From positions 992,001 through 1,056,000 of the forward strand of contig NZ_CP067396.1 of the NCBI RefSeq assembly GCF_023617245.1: a stretch of DNA of 64,000 nt, in the 5' to 3' direction. The position numbers and the translations under genes were made by a program. Origin of the DNA: Lysobacter enzymogenes. GTDB taxonomy: Bacteria > Pseudomonadota > Gammaproteobacteria > Xanthomonadales > Xanthomonadaceae. The notes under the pieces were generated by a model. It made no database searches and was not told where the DNA came from. It worked only from the letters and a program-made list of their open reading frames with translations. Positions 40,343 to 48,812 of the stretch are shown here, one piece after another (the stretch's first letter is position 1; every line of letters begins with the position of its first letter).

Positions 40343-41875
40343 ATGAATTTCCGTTCCTTGACGCTGGGATTGGCCCTGGGATCGACCGCGCTGGCGCCGG
40401 CCTGGGCCGGACCGGGCGACGCGCCGGCCGGGCGTTATCTGGTCCGCGACGTCACCGTCGTTCCGGTCGACACCGACGAAGTGCTGGCCCATCGCAACGT
40501 GCTGATCGAGGACGGGCGGATCGTGCGGATCGCGCCGGCCGGCCAGCGCTTGCGCGCGGACGCGGCGCAGGTGGTGGACGGGCGCGGCAAGTACCTGGTG
40601 CCCGGCTTCGTCGACGCCCACGTGCACATCGCCACCGAAGGCGCGATCCGCGACAGCAAGGACCCGGCGATCAACGGCCTCGACCTCGGCGACGGGCACG
40701 ACTACGACCGCCAGGCGATGCTGGCGTTCCTCAAGGCCGGGGTGACCGGCGCGGCCAATCTCGGCGGCAGCGCCGGCAGCGACGACGACCTGCTGCGCCT
40801 GCGCGGCGAGATCGACGCCGGCCGCGAGATCGGCCCCAAGCTCTACGTCGGCAAGCGCATCAACGGCCCGCGCGCGGCGGTCGCGGTGCGCCCCGACGGC
40901 AAGCCGGTGCCGGCGTCCAGGCCCGAGGCGCCGACCACCGCCGCCGACGGGATCGCCGCGGTGCGGCGTGCGCGCGAACGCGGCTACGACTTCATCAAGC
41001 CTTATCAGTTCCTCAATCGGCAGACGTATCTGGCCGTGGTCGAGGAAGCGCGGCGGCAGGGCTTCGTCACCACCGGCCACCTGCCCGAACTGGGCTGCGC
41101 GAGCTGCGCCGACCGCGCCTTCGCCTTCGCCCATCCGATGACCAACATCGCCCACAGCGAGGAACTGGCGCGCTTCGCCCGCATCGGCAGCGACCTCGCA
41201 CCGGCCGAGATCGAGGCCCTGGCGCAAGCGGTCGCCGACAGCGGCGCGTCGGTGACGCCGACCCTGGTCACCCTGCGCACCATCGTCGCGATGTACGTGC
41301 AGCGCGAGGTGCCGGCGGTGCCGGACGGCTGGCAGGACACGGTCGATCCGGTGACCCGGCTGGACTGGACGCCGCCGGCCAACCGTTATCTGAGCCAGGC
41401 CTTCCGCGACCAGGAGGGCGCCGACCGTTTTTCCGCCGGTTACGACTTCGCCCGGGTGCTGACCCGTGCGCTGTGGAAGCGCGGCGTGCCGCTGACCGTC
41501 GGCACCGACGCCGCGCTGCCGGGGCTGGCGTTCGGCGTGTCGGTGCGGCAGGAGATGATCGAACTGCGCGAGATCGGCCTGAGCCCGCTGGAAGTGCTGC
41601 GCGCGGCCTCGCTCAACGCCCACCGCCTGTTCGACCCGCAGGCCGGCAGCGGCGCGGTGCGCGAAGGCGAGCGCGCGAACCTAGTACTGCTCGACGCCGA
41701 CCCGCTGGCCGACATCCACAACGTCGGCAAGGTCGCCGGCGTGTTCGCGCAGGGGCGCTGGCTGTCGATCGCGCAGATCGATCGGCAGCTGGCGCAAGGC
41801 GAGGCGTTCGAGCGCGGGCTGCAGCGCCAGATCGAGCGGCGCAAGGCGGACGCGGCGAAGCAAGTGGCGCAGTAG
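40343..41875 (+). CDS. Exported amidohydrolase (metal-dependent hydrolase)
   Basis: 510 aa. The ATG at 40343 follows AGGAG. Signal peptide 1-22, cleavage near AWA-GP. Amidohydrolase superfamily TIM barrel: metal motif DAHVH, Lys in YDFIKPYQF, His in TTGHLPELG, His in IAHSEE and Asp in GTDAALPG; the beta-sandwich flank includes ANLVLLDADPLADIHNV. Close to imidazolonepropionase-like secreted dipeptidases and hydrolases of Xanthomonadaceae; the substrate is unknown. A Lys/Ala-rich C-terminal helix follows. Monocistronic. Confidence 0.9.
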   Translation: MNFRSLTLGLALGSTALAPAWAGPGDAPAGRYLVRDVTVVPVDTDEVLAHRNVLIEDGRIVRIAPAGQRLRADAAQVVDGRGKYLVPGFVDAHVHIATEGAIRDSKDPAINGLDLGDGHDYDRQAMLAFLKAGVTGAANLGGSAGSDDDLLRLRGEIDAGREIGPKLYVGKRINGPRAAVAVRPDGKPVPASRPEAPTTAADGIAAVRRARERGYDFIKPYQFLNRQTYLAVVEEARRQGFVTTGHLPELGCASCADRAFAFAHPMTNIAHSEELARFARIGSDLAPAEIEALAQAVADSGASVTPTLVTLRTIVAMYVQREVPAVPDGWQDTVDPVTRLDWTPPANRYLSQAFRDQEGADRFSAGYDFARVLTRALWKRGVPLTVGTDAALPGLAFGVSVRQEMIELREIGLSPLEVLRAASLNAHRLFDPQAGSGAVREGERANLVLLDADPLADIHNVGKVAGVFAQGRWLSIAQIDRQLAQGEAFERGLQRQIERRKADAAKQVAQ

Positions 41876-41937
41876 ATCGCGAAATCGGCGGCGAAACCCG
41901 CGGCAGGGGCTTCGCCGCCGACGCCGGCGTCGCGGCC

Positions 41938-42852
41938 TCAAAACGCCGCCGCCATCGCCTGTTCGAGCGAAACCGTCCAGGCGCGGCCGTCGGCGACGAA
42001 GTACAGCGTATCCCCGCGGCCATCGATACGCTCGGGCCGCAACGGCGCGCCGTCCTCGCGGCGCAGCTCGAAGCGGGCGAGCTCGGCGCAGCGGCCATCG
42101 TCTTCGAGCCGGAACAGCGCCGCCTCGTGGCCGCGACGCGGATGGCGGTACATCAGCGCATGGCGCCCGCGCACCGCCATCGCCTGGGCGCCTTCGAACG
42201 GCGGCCGCCAATGCCCGGCGAGGCGCCGTTCGCGCAGCAGCACCAGGGCGAATTCGGTGTAGTAGCAGAGCCAGGTTTCGCGTTCGTCGGCGACGTTGAG
42301 CGCGTAGCAGTCGCAGATCGTGTCGAGGCCGTCCTCGGGCTGGTACTGGTACGTGTTCGCGCCGTGCGCGTCCCACGCGGCCAGGCCGCAGGCCGAGACC
42401 GGGTCGTCGCCGAACACGCCTTCGTCGAAGTAGCCGGTCCAGATCGCGCCGCGCGGTGTGGTCTGCAGGTGTTCGATGCCGTCGCCGAGGGCGAGTTCGC
42501 GCAGCAACCGCCCGTCGCGCGAATACACCCGGCCGGCGCTGCCGCCGGAGCGCGCGCACGCCAGCAGCAGGTCGTCGCCGAGCGGCTGCAGTGCGTGCAC
42601 GTTGTAGCGTTCGCCGTCGATGCGCAGGTCGAGCACGCATTGGCCATCGAGCCAGGCGCGGGCGCGGTAGTCCTGCGGCCGGGCGGGGTTGATCTTCGGA
42701 TACGACGGCCCGGGCCCCGCGGTGCGGTAATCCACCGGCTTGAGCGCATGCAACGCGTACAACGCGCGGTCGGGGCCGGCGCCGAAGGCGACCAAGGCGC
42801 CGGGGCCTGCGGCGAAGTCGACGAGCAGGCGGACGTGCAGCGGGCGGATCAT
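41938..42852 (-). CDS. Hypothetical protein, probable beta-propeller
   Basis: 304 aa from ATG 42852; ATG 42882 would add ten residues. No signal peptide. Repeated strand-turn units such as LLLACARSGGSAGRVYSRDG, GAIWTGYFDEGVFGDDP and DGRGDTLYFVADGRAWTVSL suggest a WD-like propeller. Function unknown. Codon use is chromosomal. It is convergent with the amidohydrolase gene. Confidence 0.72.
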   Translation of the reverse strand: MIRPLHVRLLVDFAAGPGALVAFGAGPDRALYALHALKPVDYRTAGPGPSYPKINPARPQDYRARAWLDGQCVLDLRIDGERYNVHALQPLGDDLLLACARSGGSAGRVYSRDGRLLRELALGDGIEHLQTTPRGAIWTGYFDEGVFGDDPVSACGLAAWDAHGANTYQYQPEDGLDTICDCYALNVADERETWLCYYTEFALVLLRERRLAGHWRPPFEGAQAMAVRGRHALMYRHPRRGHEAALFRLEDDGRCAELARFELRREDGAPLRPERIDGRGDTLYFVADGRAWTVSLEQAMAAAF

Positions 42853-42930
42853 GCGGGGCTCGTTCCGTGAGTCGGCGGCCATGGTAATCGCGAACGGCGG
42901 TGCGGAAGCGCGGCCGGCGGATCATGCGAC

Positions 42931-43014
42931 GTGGAGCGGGCGACTTGGATCGGGCGAATCGGAGCGGGCGAATCGGAGCGGGCGAGTCGGAGTGGGCGAG
43001 TCGGAGTGGGCGGG
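42931..43014. repeat. Six tandem 14-bp repeats
   Basis: Units such as TCGGAGCGGGCGAA, TCGGAGCGGGCGAG and TCGGAGTGGGCGAG follow each other without spacer. The period is not a multiple of three and the tract is non-coding, between divergent genes, within a 425-bp region (42853-43277) that otherwise shows nothing. Confidence 0.85.
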
Positions 43015-43277
43015 GGCATCGATGCGCGCCGGAACCGTTCGGCCGGATCGCGCGAGCGGCTGCAGCCCATGGCCGGCCCGGCGCGGGCCGCGGCCGCGTT
43101 CCGAGCGCGCGCCGCTGCGCTACAATGGCCGCGCAGCCGCAACGGCTGCCGTCCCGCGGCGCATCGCCGCACTCTCCCCCGGATCGTTCCGCGTCGCGCA
43201 GCCCCTGGCCGCGCGACGCCGGCGGCTGGGCGAGCGCGCGGTACGACCGCTTTGCCGTTTCGCCACAAGGAGCGACT

Positions 43278-43823
43278 GTGACCCACGACCATGGATCCGT
43301 CCTGCGCGCCGCGGCGTTCGCCGCGCAGCGCCACCGCCGCCAGCGCCGCCACGACGCCGAGCGCAGCCCCTACATCAACCATCCGCTGGCGCTGGCCGAC
43401 ATCCTGGCCAACCTCGGCGGCATCGCCGATCCGGTGGTGCTGTGCGCGGCCTTGCTGCACGACACCGTCGAGGACACCGCGACCACGCTGGAGGAGATCG
43501 AACTGGCGTTCGGCGCGCGCGTCGCCGCGGTGGTGGCGCAGGTCAGCGACGACAAGTCGCTGCCCAAGGCCGAACGCAAGCGCCTGCAGATCGAACATGC
43601 GCGGCATATCTCGCCCGAGGCCCGGCTGGTCAAGCTGGCCGACAAGATCTGCAACCTGCGCGACCTGCTGCAGTCGCCGCCGCCGTGGACGCGGCAGCGC
43701 AAGCGCGAGTACTTCGACTGGGCGGCGCAGGTGGTTGCCGGGTTGCGCGGCGTGCATCCTGTACTGGAAGAGGAGTTCGATGCGGTGTATGCCAGGATCG
43801 ATGAGTTGGGCGATAGCGTCTGA
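43278..43823 (+). CDS. HD-domain hydrolase, small alarmone hydrolase (MESH1-like)
   Basis: 181 aa. GTG 43278 is chosen for its AAGGAG (43267-43272) and family length. Motifs of the RelA/SpoT hydrolase domain: SPYINHPLALADIL, the HD pair in AALLHDTVEDT, LVKLADKICNLRDL and a terminal ARI helix. Stand-alone proteins of this type hydrolyse (p)ppGpp (or NADPH) in metazoa and bacteria. There is no synthetase domain. Cytoplasmic; no operon partner. Confidence 0.88.
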   Translation: MTHDHGSVLRAAAFAAQRHRRQRRHDAERSPYINHPLALADILANLGGIADPVVLCAALLHDTVEDTATTLEEIELAFGARVAAVVAQVSDDKSLPKAERKRLQIEHARHISPEARLVKLADKICNLRDLLQSPPPWTRQRKREYFDWAAQVVAGLRGVHPVLEEEFDAVYARIDELGDSV

Positions 43824-43873
43824 AGCTTGGCGGTTCTTGGTTTTCGTTCTTGCGCTGGACGGCGATCCGAGCG

Positions 43874-44150
43874 GAAAGCGTCGGGGCTGAAGCCCCTCCC
43901 ACAAGAGCGGGTCTGGGCGACGAAGCGGCGCGGGTTTTGTGGGAGGGCCTTCAGGCCCGACGCTTTTCGGTCAGAAGCGACATCGCGATCCGAGCGGAAA
44001 GCATCGGGGCTGAAGCCCCTCCCACAAGAGCAAGCCTGGGCTAGGCGCGCGGCGCGGGTTTTTGTGGGAGGGCCTTTAGGCCCGACGCTTTCCGGTCCGA
44101 AGCGACATCGCGATCCGAGCGGAAAGCATCGGGGTTGAGGCCTCTCCCAC
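43874..44150. repeat. Family A hairpin repeat cluster
   Basis: Right, left, right, left and right halves alternate: GGGGCTGAAGCCCCTCCCAC, then GTGGGAGGGCCTTCAGGCCC, and so on; the last is degenerate (GGGGTTGAGGCCTCTCCCAC). It fills the gap between the HD hydrolase and the aldo/keto reductase. Confidence 0.85.
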
Positions 44151-44184
44151 GGTAGACTGCATTCCCCTGTTTCCGGCTTCCCGC

Positions 44185-45072
44185 ATGAGCGCTTCCGAAT
44201 CGCTGACGCTGTCTCCCATCGTCGCCGGCTGCTGGCGCATGGCCGAATGGAAGCTCGATGCCGCCGGGCGCCTGCGCTGGATCGCGCAGGCGGTGGAGCT
44301 GGGGATCGACAGCTTCGACCACGCCGACATCTATGGCGATTATTCGGTCGAGGCGCTGTTCGGCGAGGCGCTGGCGCTGCAGCCGGGCCTGCGCCAACGT
44401 ATCCGCCTGGTCAGCAAGTGCGGGATCAAGCTGACTTCGGCGCAAAGGCCGACGCATGCGATCAAGTCCTACGACAGTTCGCGCGCGCATGTGCTGGCCA
44501 GCGTCGAGCATTCGCTGCGCGCGCTGCGCACCGATTACCTCGACCTGTTGCTGATCCACCGTCCCGACCTGTTGATGGACGCCGACGAACTGGCCGCGAC
44601 CTTCGCGCAGCTCAAGGCCGCGGGCAAGGTGCTGCACGTGGGCGTGTCCAACCACACCCCGGCGCAGTTGGCGCTGCTGCATGCGCGGCATCCGCTGGCG
44701 ACCCACCAGGTCGAGCTGTCGCCGCTGCACTTGCCGCCGCTCGACGACGGCACCCTGGAGCAATGCCAGGCGCTGCGACTGCGGCCGATGCTGTGGTCGC
44801 CGCTCGCCGGCGGCCGTTTGTTCGGCGGCGGCGACGAGCGCGCCGAACGCGTGCGCGCGGTGCTGGCCGACCTCGGCCGCCGCCACGGCGGCGCCTCGGT
44901 CGCGACCATGGCCTATGCCTGGCTGCTGCGCCATCCGACCCGGCCGTGGCCGATCACCGGCAGCGGCCGCGAGCAGGGGCTGCGCGACGCGGTGGACGCG
45001 TTGCGGATCGAGCTGTCGGCGCAGGACTGGTACGAGGTCTGGCAGGCCAGCGCCGGGCGCGAAGTCGCGTAA
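44185..45072 (+). CDS. Aldo/keto reductase family protein, YdhF-like
   Basis: 295 aa NAD(P)H-dependent oxidoreductase, TIM barrel. Catalytic set: Asp and Tyr in DHADIYGDYSVEALFGEAL, Lys in LVSKCGIK, His in LLLIHRPDLLMD; cofactor end GGRLFGG and PITGSGR. It matches the YdhF subgroup in length and in the SYDSS segment. The ATG at 44185 is the first after the family A repeat. Substrate unknown. Confidence 0.9.
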   Translation: MSASESLTLSPIVAGCWRMAEWKLDAAGRLRWIAQAVELGIDSFDHADIYGDYSVEALFGEALALQPGLRQRIRLVSKCGIKLTSAQRPTHAIKSYDSSRAHVLASVEHSLRALRTDYLDLLLIHRPDLLMDADELAATFAQLKAAGKVLHVGVSNHTPAQLALLHARHPLATHQVELSPLHLPPLDDGTLEQCQALRLRPMLWSPLAGGRLFGGGDERAERVRAVLADLGRRHGGASVATMAYAWLLRHPTRPWPITGSGREQGLRDAVDALRIELSAQDWYEVWQASAGREVA

Positions 45073-45102
45073 GCGCGTCCGCTTCGCGTTCTCCCCGTGC
45101 TC

Positions 45103-45191
45103 CCTGTAGGAGCGACGCGAGTCGCGACCGCGACACCGCAGCTACGACGCAAGCGCGGTTTCGCGGTCGCGACTCGCGTCGCTCCTACAGG
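45103..45191. repeat. Family B hairpin repeat
   Basis: CCTGTAGGAGCGACGCGAGT at the left and ACTCGCGTCGCTCCTACAGG at the right form perfect 20-bp arms and continue inward (CGCGACCGCG / CGCGGTCGCG). It lies between convergent genes. A degenerate half-copy is at about 53652-53690. Confidence 0.88.
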
Positions 45192-45205
45192 CGCCTATCG
45201 CCGCA

Positions 45206-45595
45206 TCACACCGGCCCGACCGCCTGCTGCACGTCCTCGGGGAAGTCATCCATCCCCATGATCTGCCGCACCTCGATGGTCTCGTTGTCCGCGCCCGGGC
45301 AGCGCCGGGCCCACGCGATCGCTTCCCCGCGCGAGCCGACCTCGATCACCCAGTAGCCGCCGAGCACTTCCTTGGCTTCGGGAAAGGGGCCGTCGACCAC
45401 CCGCGAGGCGCCGCCGCGGAAGCTGACCCGCGCGCCCATCGACGGCGGGTGCAGGCCGTCGAGCGCGCGCAGCACGCCGGCCTCCTGCAGGGCCCGGTTG
45501 TATTCCATCATCGTCGCGATCCTGTCGGCGCTGGGCAGGGTGCCGGGTTCGGCGGATTCGTAGCCCTGGGGAATCATCAGCATCATGAAACGCAT
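45206..45595 (-). CDS. YCII/DGPF-domain protein
   Basis: 129 aa, the usual size. MRFMMLMIPQGYESAEPGTL, then the family hallmark VVDGPFPEAKEVLGGYWVIE and a RRCPGADNETIEVRQI tail are typical of DGPF (YCII-related) proteins, often encoded near ECF sigma factors; none is found here. Role unknown. Start ATG 45595. Confidence 0.9.
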   Translation of the reverse strand: MRFMMLMIPQGYESAEPGTLPSADRIATMMEYNRALQEAGVLRALDGLHPPSMGARVSFRGGASRVVDGPFPEAKEVLGGYWVIEVGSRGEAIAWARRCPGADNETIEVRQIMGMDDFPEDVQQAVGPV

Positions 45596-45852
45596 GGTCG
45601 GTCTCCTGGATGGGTGGCGCGGATCGGTGGGCGGGCGGCGGGTCCGGTCGGTTGCGGCCGTTCCCGCGCGCTCTTGCCATGGCGACGAACCGCGGCGGCG
45701 CGGATCGACACGGCCTCGGCGCTTCGCTTCGGCGCGGGCGATCGGCCGCGCCGCAGAACTGAATCGAATCTGTCTCGCGCGTGCCGGCCGATGCCGGCAA
45801 CCGCACCGGCCTTGCTTACCATCGCCGCTTCATTGACCTGAGGCGGGCGGTG

Positions 45853-46917
45853 ATGGGCGCGGCGCATGGACACTTCGGCCGGACTTCCGGCGCGATCCTG
45901 GGATTGACGTTGATGATCGTGGCCGGCGGCGTCGACGCCGCGGCCAAGCCGGGCGCGCGCAAGCCGCCCAAGCCGGCGCCGGACGCGCGCCTGGACGTCT
46001 ACGCCGAGCCCGGCGAGCGCATCGACATCGGCGGCGGGCGCAAGCTCAACCTGCGCTGCAGCGGCCAGGGCCGGCCGACGGTGTTGCTGGAAGCCGGCTT
46101 CGGCTCCGATTCGCTGGCCTGGGCGCGGTCGCAGCCGCAGATCGCCGAACGCAACCGGGTCTGCGCCTACGATCGCGCCGGCCTGGGCTTCAGCGACGGC
46201 GGCCCGCTGCCGCGCGACCTCACGGCCGACGTCGCCGACCTGCACGCGCTGATCGAGGCCGCAGACCTGGACACGCCGCTGATCCTGCTCGGCCATTCCT
46301 ACGGCAGCCAGGTGGTGCGCCGCTACGACGAGCTGCACCCGAAGAAGGTCGCGGCGCTGGTGCTGGTCGATCCGCCCGAGCAGAACGTCGGCGAGTTCTC
46401 CGCCTCCTACGCCAAGACCGAAGCCGCCATGGCGCCGCGCATGCTGGCGATGTACCGCGCCTGCGAACAGGGCGCGCGCGAAGGCCGGCTCGGCGCGGCG
46501 CGGCCGCCGGCCGAGCTGCGCAACTGCTTGCGTCCGCCGAACCCGAACTACAGCGACAAATTGAACGCCGCGATCCGCGCGTGGCGCTCCAAGCCGACGT
46601 TCTGGGAGACGGTGATCACCGGCTCGCAAGACCGGCTGTCGCTGTACGGCAGCGCGGTGGCCAAGAGCGAGCGCCACGACGGCAAGCCGGTGATCGTGCT
46701 CAGCGCCGAGCAGCCCTACGCCGGCGCGCCGGCCGACGATCTCAAGGCGCTGACCGCCGCGCGCGAGCAGACCCATATGGCGTTGATCGGCACCTCGCGC
46801 TACGCCAAGCGGGTGACCATCGCCGACAGCTCGCACGACATCCCCAACGACCAGCCGGCGGCGCCGGCCATCGCCGTGTTCGAGGCGATGCAGATGCGCA
46901 AGCAGATGGGGCGCTGA
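45853..46917 (+). CDS. Exported alpha/beta hydrolase
   Basis: 354 aa. An N-terminal hydrophobic segment (AILGLTLMIVAGGVDA) functions as signal or anchor, followed by a Lys/Pro linker. Alpha/beta-hydrolase core: PTVLLEAGFGSDSLAWA with the oxyanion region, AYDRAGLGFSD, nucleophile elbow GHSYGS, acid in VLVDPPEQ region and terminal His in DSSHDIP. Probably an esterase or lipase acting outside the cytoplasm. ATG 45853 is chosen; an earlier ATG at 45781 has a poor signal. Weak ribosome-binding site. Confidence 0.85.
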   Translation: MGAAHGHFGRTSGAILGLTLMIVAGGVDAAAKPGARKPPKPAPDARLDVYAEPGERIDIGGGRKLNLRCSGQGRPTVLLEAGFGSDSLAWARSQPQIAERNRVCAYDRAGLGFSDGGPLPRDLTADVADLHALIEAADLDTPLILLGHSYGSQVVRRYDELHPKKVAALVLVDPPEQNVGEFSASYAKTEAAMAPRMLAMYRACEQGAREGRLGAARPPAELRNCLRPPNPNYSDKLNAAIRAWRSKPTFWETVITGSQDRLSLYGSAVAKSERHDGKPVIVLSAEQPYAGAPADDLKALTAAREQTHMALIGTSRYAKRVTIADSSHDIPNDQPAAPAIAVFEAMQMRKQMGR

Positions 46918-46927
46918 GGCGGCGGCT

Positions 46928-47012
46928 GTGGGAGGGCCTTCAGGCCCGAAGCGTTTGTCCCAGATCGCCGCGGTCCGAGCGAAAAACATCGGGCCTGGAG
47001 GCCCTGCCGCAA
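46928..47012. repeat. Family A hairpin repeat, decayed
   Basis: GTGGGAGGGCCTTCAGGCCC at the left; the right half, GGGCCTGGAGGCCCTGCCGC, carries several substitutions. It sits 8 bp after the hydrolase stop codon. Confidence 0.8.
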
Positions 47013-47187
47013 GCGCGGCCGCGATTCCCGCCCGATGCGGAACGCTGCGTCCCCTTTATTTCGCCCGATCCGCTCACACTTCCTTACCGCGACGGGCACC
47101 AAGATCGCCTGTCCCGCGGCGGCGGCGAACCGCGCCGCGATCACATCGAACGCGATCCACATCGAACACGAAATATCGGGAGACGAC

Positions 47188-48090
47188 ATGGAACTGGGCA
47201 TGGTCGGCCTCGGCCGCATGGGCGCCAACATGGCCGAACGGTTGGTACGCGGCGGGCACACGGTGGTGGGCTTCGACCCCGGCGCCGCGGCGCGCGAACA
47301 GGCCGCCGCGCGCGGCATCGGCGCGGCCGCGTCGCTGGCCGAACTGGTCGCGGCGTTGCCGGCACCGCGCACGCTGTGGCTGATGGTGCCGGCCGGCGCG
47401 GTCGACGCGACCCTGGCCGAACTGCGGCCGCTGCTGGCCGCGGGCGACACCGTCGTCGACGGCGGCAACTCCAACTACAAGGACACCGTGCGCCGCGCCG
47501 GCGAGCTGCTCGCGCACGACCTGCACTACGTCGACTCCGGCACCAGCGGCGGCGTGTGGGGGCTGCAGGAGGGCTACAGCCTGATGATCGGCGGCGAAGA
47601 GGCCGCGGTCGAACGCCTGCGGCCGATCTTCGAAACCCTGGCGCCGGCGGCCGAGCGCGGCTGGGGCCGGGTCGGTCCCAGCGGCGCGGGCCATTTCACC
47701 AAGATGATCCACAACGGCATCGAGTACGGAATGATGCAGGCCTACGCCGAGGGCTTCGCGATCCTCGGGCGCAAGGCCGAGTTCGGCCTGGACCTGCACC
47801 AGATCGCGCAGATCTGGCGCCACGGCAGCGTGGTGCGGTCCTGGCTGCTCGACCTCAGCGCCGACGCGCTGGGCAAGAACCCGGACCTGCAGGGCATCGC
47901 GCCGTACGTGGAGGATTCCGGCGAAGGGCGTTGGACCGTCGCCGAGGCCATCGACCTCGACGTTTCCGCGCCGGTGATCACCGCCTCGCTGATGGAGCGC
48001 CTGCGCTCGCGCGAGAAGGATTCCTTCGCCGACAAACTGCTGGCGGCGATGCGCAACGAATTCGGCGGGCATGCGATCCGCAAGGAATGA
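47188..48090 (+). CDS. gnd: 6-phosphogluconate dehydrogenase, decarboxylating (short form)
   Basis: 300 aa, the short NAD-preferring (GndA/YqeC-like) form rather than the 470-aa form. The ATG at 47188 follows GGGAGA. Rossmann motif GMVGLGRMGANMAERLV, then DGGNSNYKDTVRRA, DSGTSGGVWGLQEGYSLM, and the catalytic Lys in GAGHFTKMIHNGIEYGMMQA. Converts 6-phosphogluconate to ribulose 5-phosphate plus CO2 with formation of NAD(P)H. No other pentose-phosphate gene is nearby. Confidence 0.93.
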   Translation: MELGMVGLGRMGANMAERLVRGGHTVVGFDPGAAAREQAAARGIGAAASLAELVAALPAPRTLWLMVPAGAVDATLAELRPLLAAGDTVVDGGNSNYKDTVRRAGELLAHDLHYVDSGTSGGVWGLQEGYSLMIGGEEAAVERLRPIFETLAPAAERGWGRVGPSGAGHFTKMIHNGIEYGMMQAYAEGFAILGRKAEFGLDLHQIAQIWRHGSVVRSWLLDLSADALGKNPDLQGIAPYVEDSGEGRWTVAEAIDLDVSAPVITASLMERLRSREKDSFADKLLAAMRNEFGGHAIRKE

Positions 48091-48117
48091 GCGCGGCGGG
48101 TCCGTGGCGACCTGAGC

Positions 48118-48410
48118 CGAAAGCGTCGGGACTGAAGGCCCTCCCACATAGCCCAGCGCTCTTGTAGGAGGGCCTTCGGGCCCGACGCTCTTCGATCCGA
48201 TGCGACATGGCGACCTGAGCTGAAAGCGTCGGGACTGAAGTCCCTCACACATAGCTCGGCGCTCTTGTGGGAGGGCCTTCAAGCCCGATGCTCTTCGATC
48301 CAAACGCGACATGGCGACCTGAGCCGAAAGCGTCGGGACTGAAGTCCCTCCCACATAGCTCGGCGCTCCTGTGGGAGGGCCTTCAGGCCCGACGCTTTCC
48401 GATCCGATCC
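48118..48410. repeat. Family A hairpin repeat cluster
   Basis: About three tandem units with CACATAGC(C/T)CGGCGCTC spacers; right halves are GGGACTGAAGTCCCTCCCAC types, left halves GGGCCT. The rest of the gap to 48812 shows no feature apart from the GH8 promoter. Confidence 0.85.
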
Positions 48411-48812
48411 GATGCGGCATCGCGATCCGAGCCAAGAACCTCCGCACCGCCGCCCCGCTACCGGCTCGCGCGCGACACCCCACCCGCGAATGCAACCGCG
48501 GGCACGCGTATACCGCGACTGCGCGCACCCGCCGCGCTAAGACCAAAGTCGATCTGCGAACCCGCGCATGAGCGTTCATGCGCGCGATGACGGCGGTCGC
48601 GCTTTGCCGCGTCCGCCCGCGCTAGCCTGCTTGCGCCCGCGGCGGCGAAGCATGCGCGCCGCCGCGGTTCCCATCGACCGCGCGAGCGGCGCCGTCCGCG
48701 CCTGCTGCGCTCCTCTCTCCCGCCGCCGTCGCGGCGCGGGCGCGCCGCGCCCGCGTGCGGCGCCGCCTGCGCGGTCGCCCTTCGACGTTTCGTTCCGTTC
48801 CGGAGACCTCCC
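48411..48812. other. 402-bp region before the GH8 gene
   Basis: Extremely GC-rich with no gene seen. It contains the ribosome-binding GGAGA before ATG 48813 and presumably the promoter. Confidence 0.4.
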
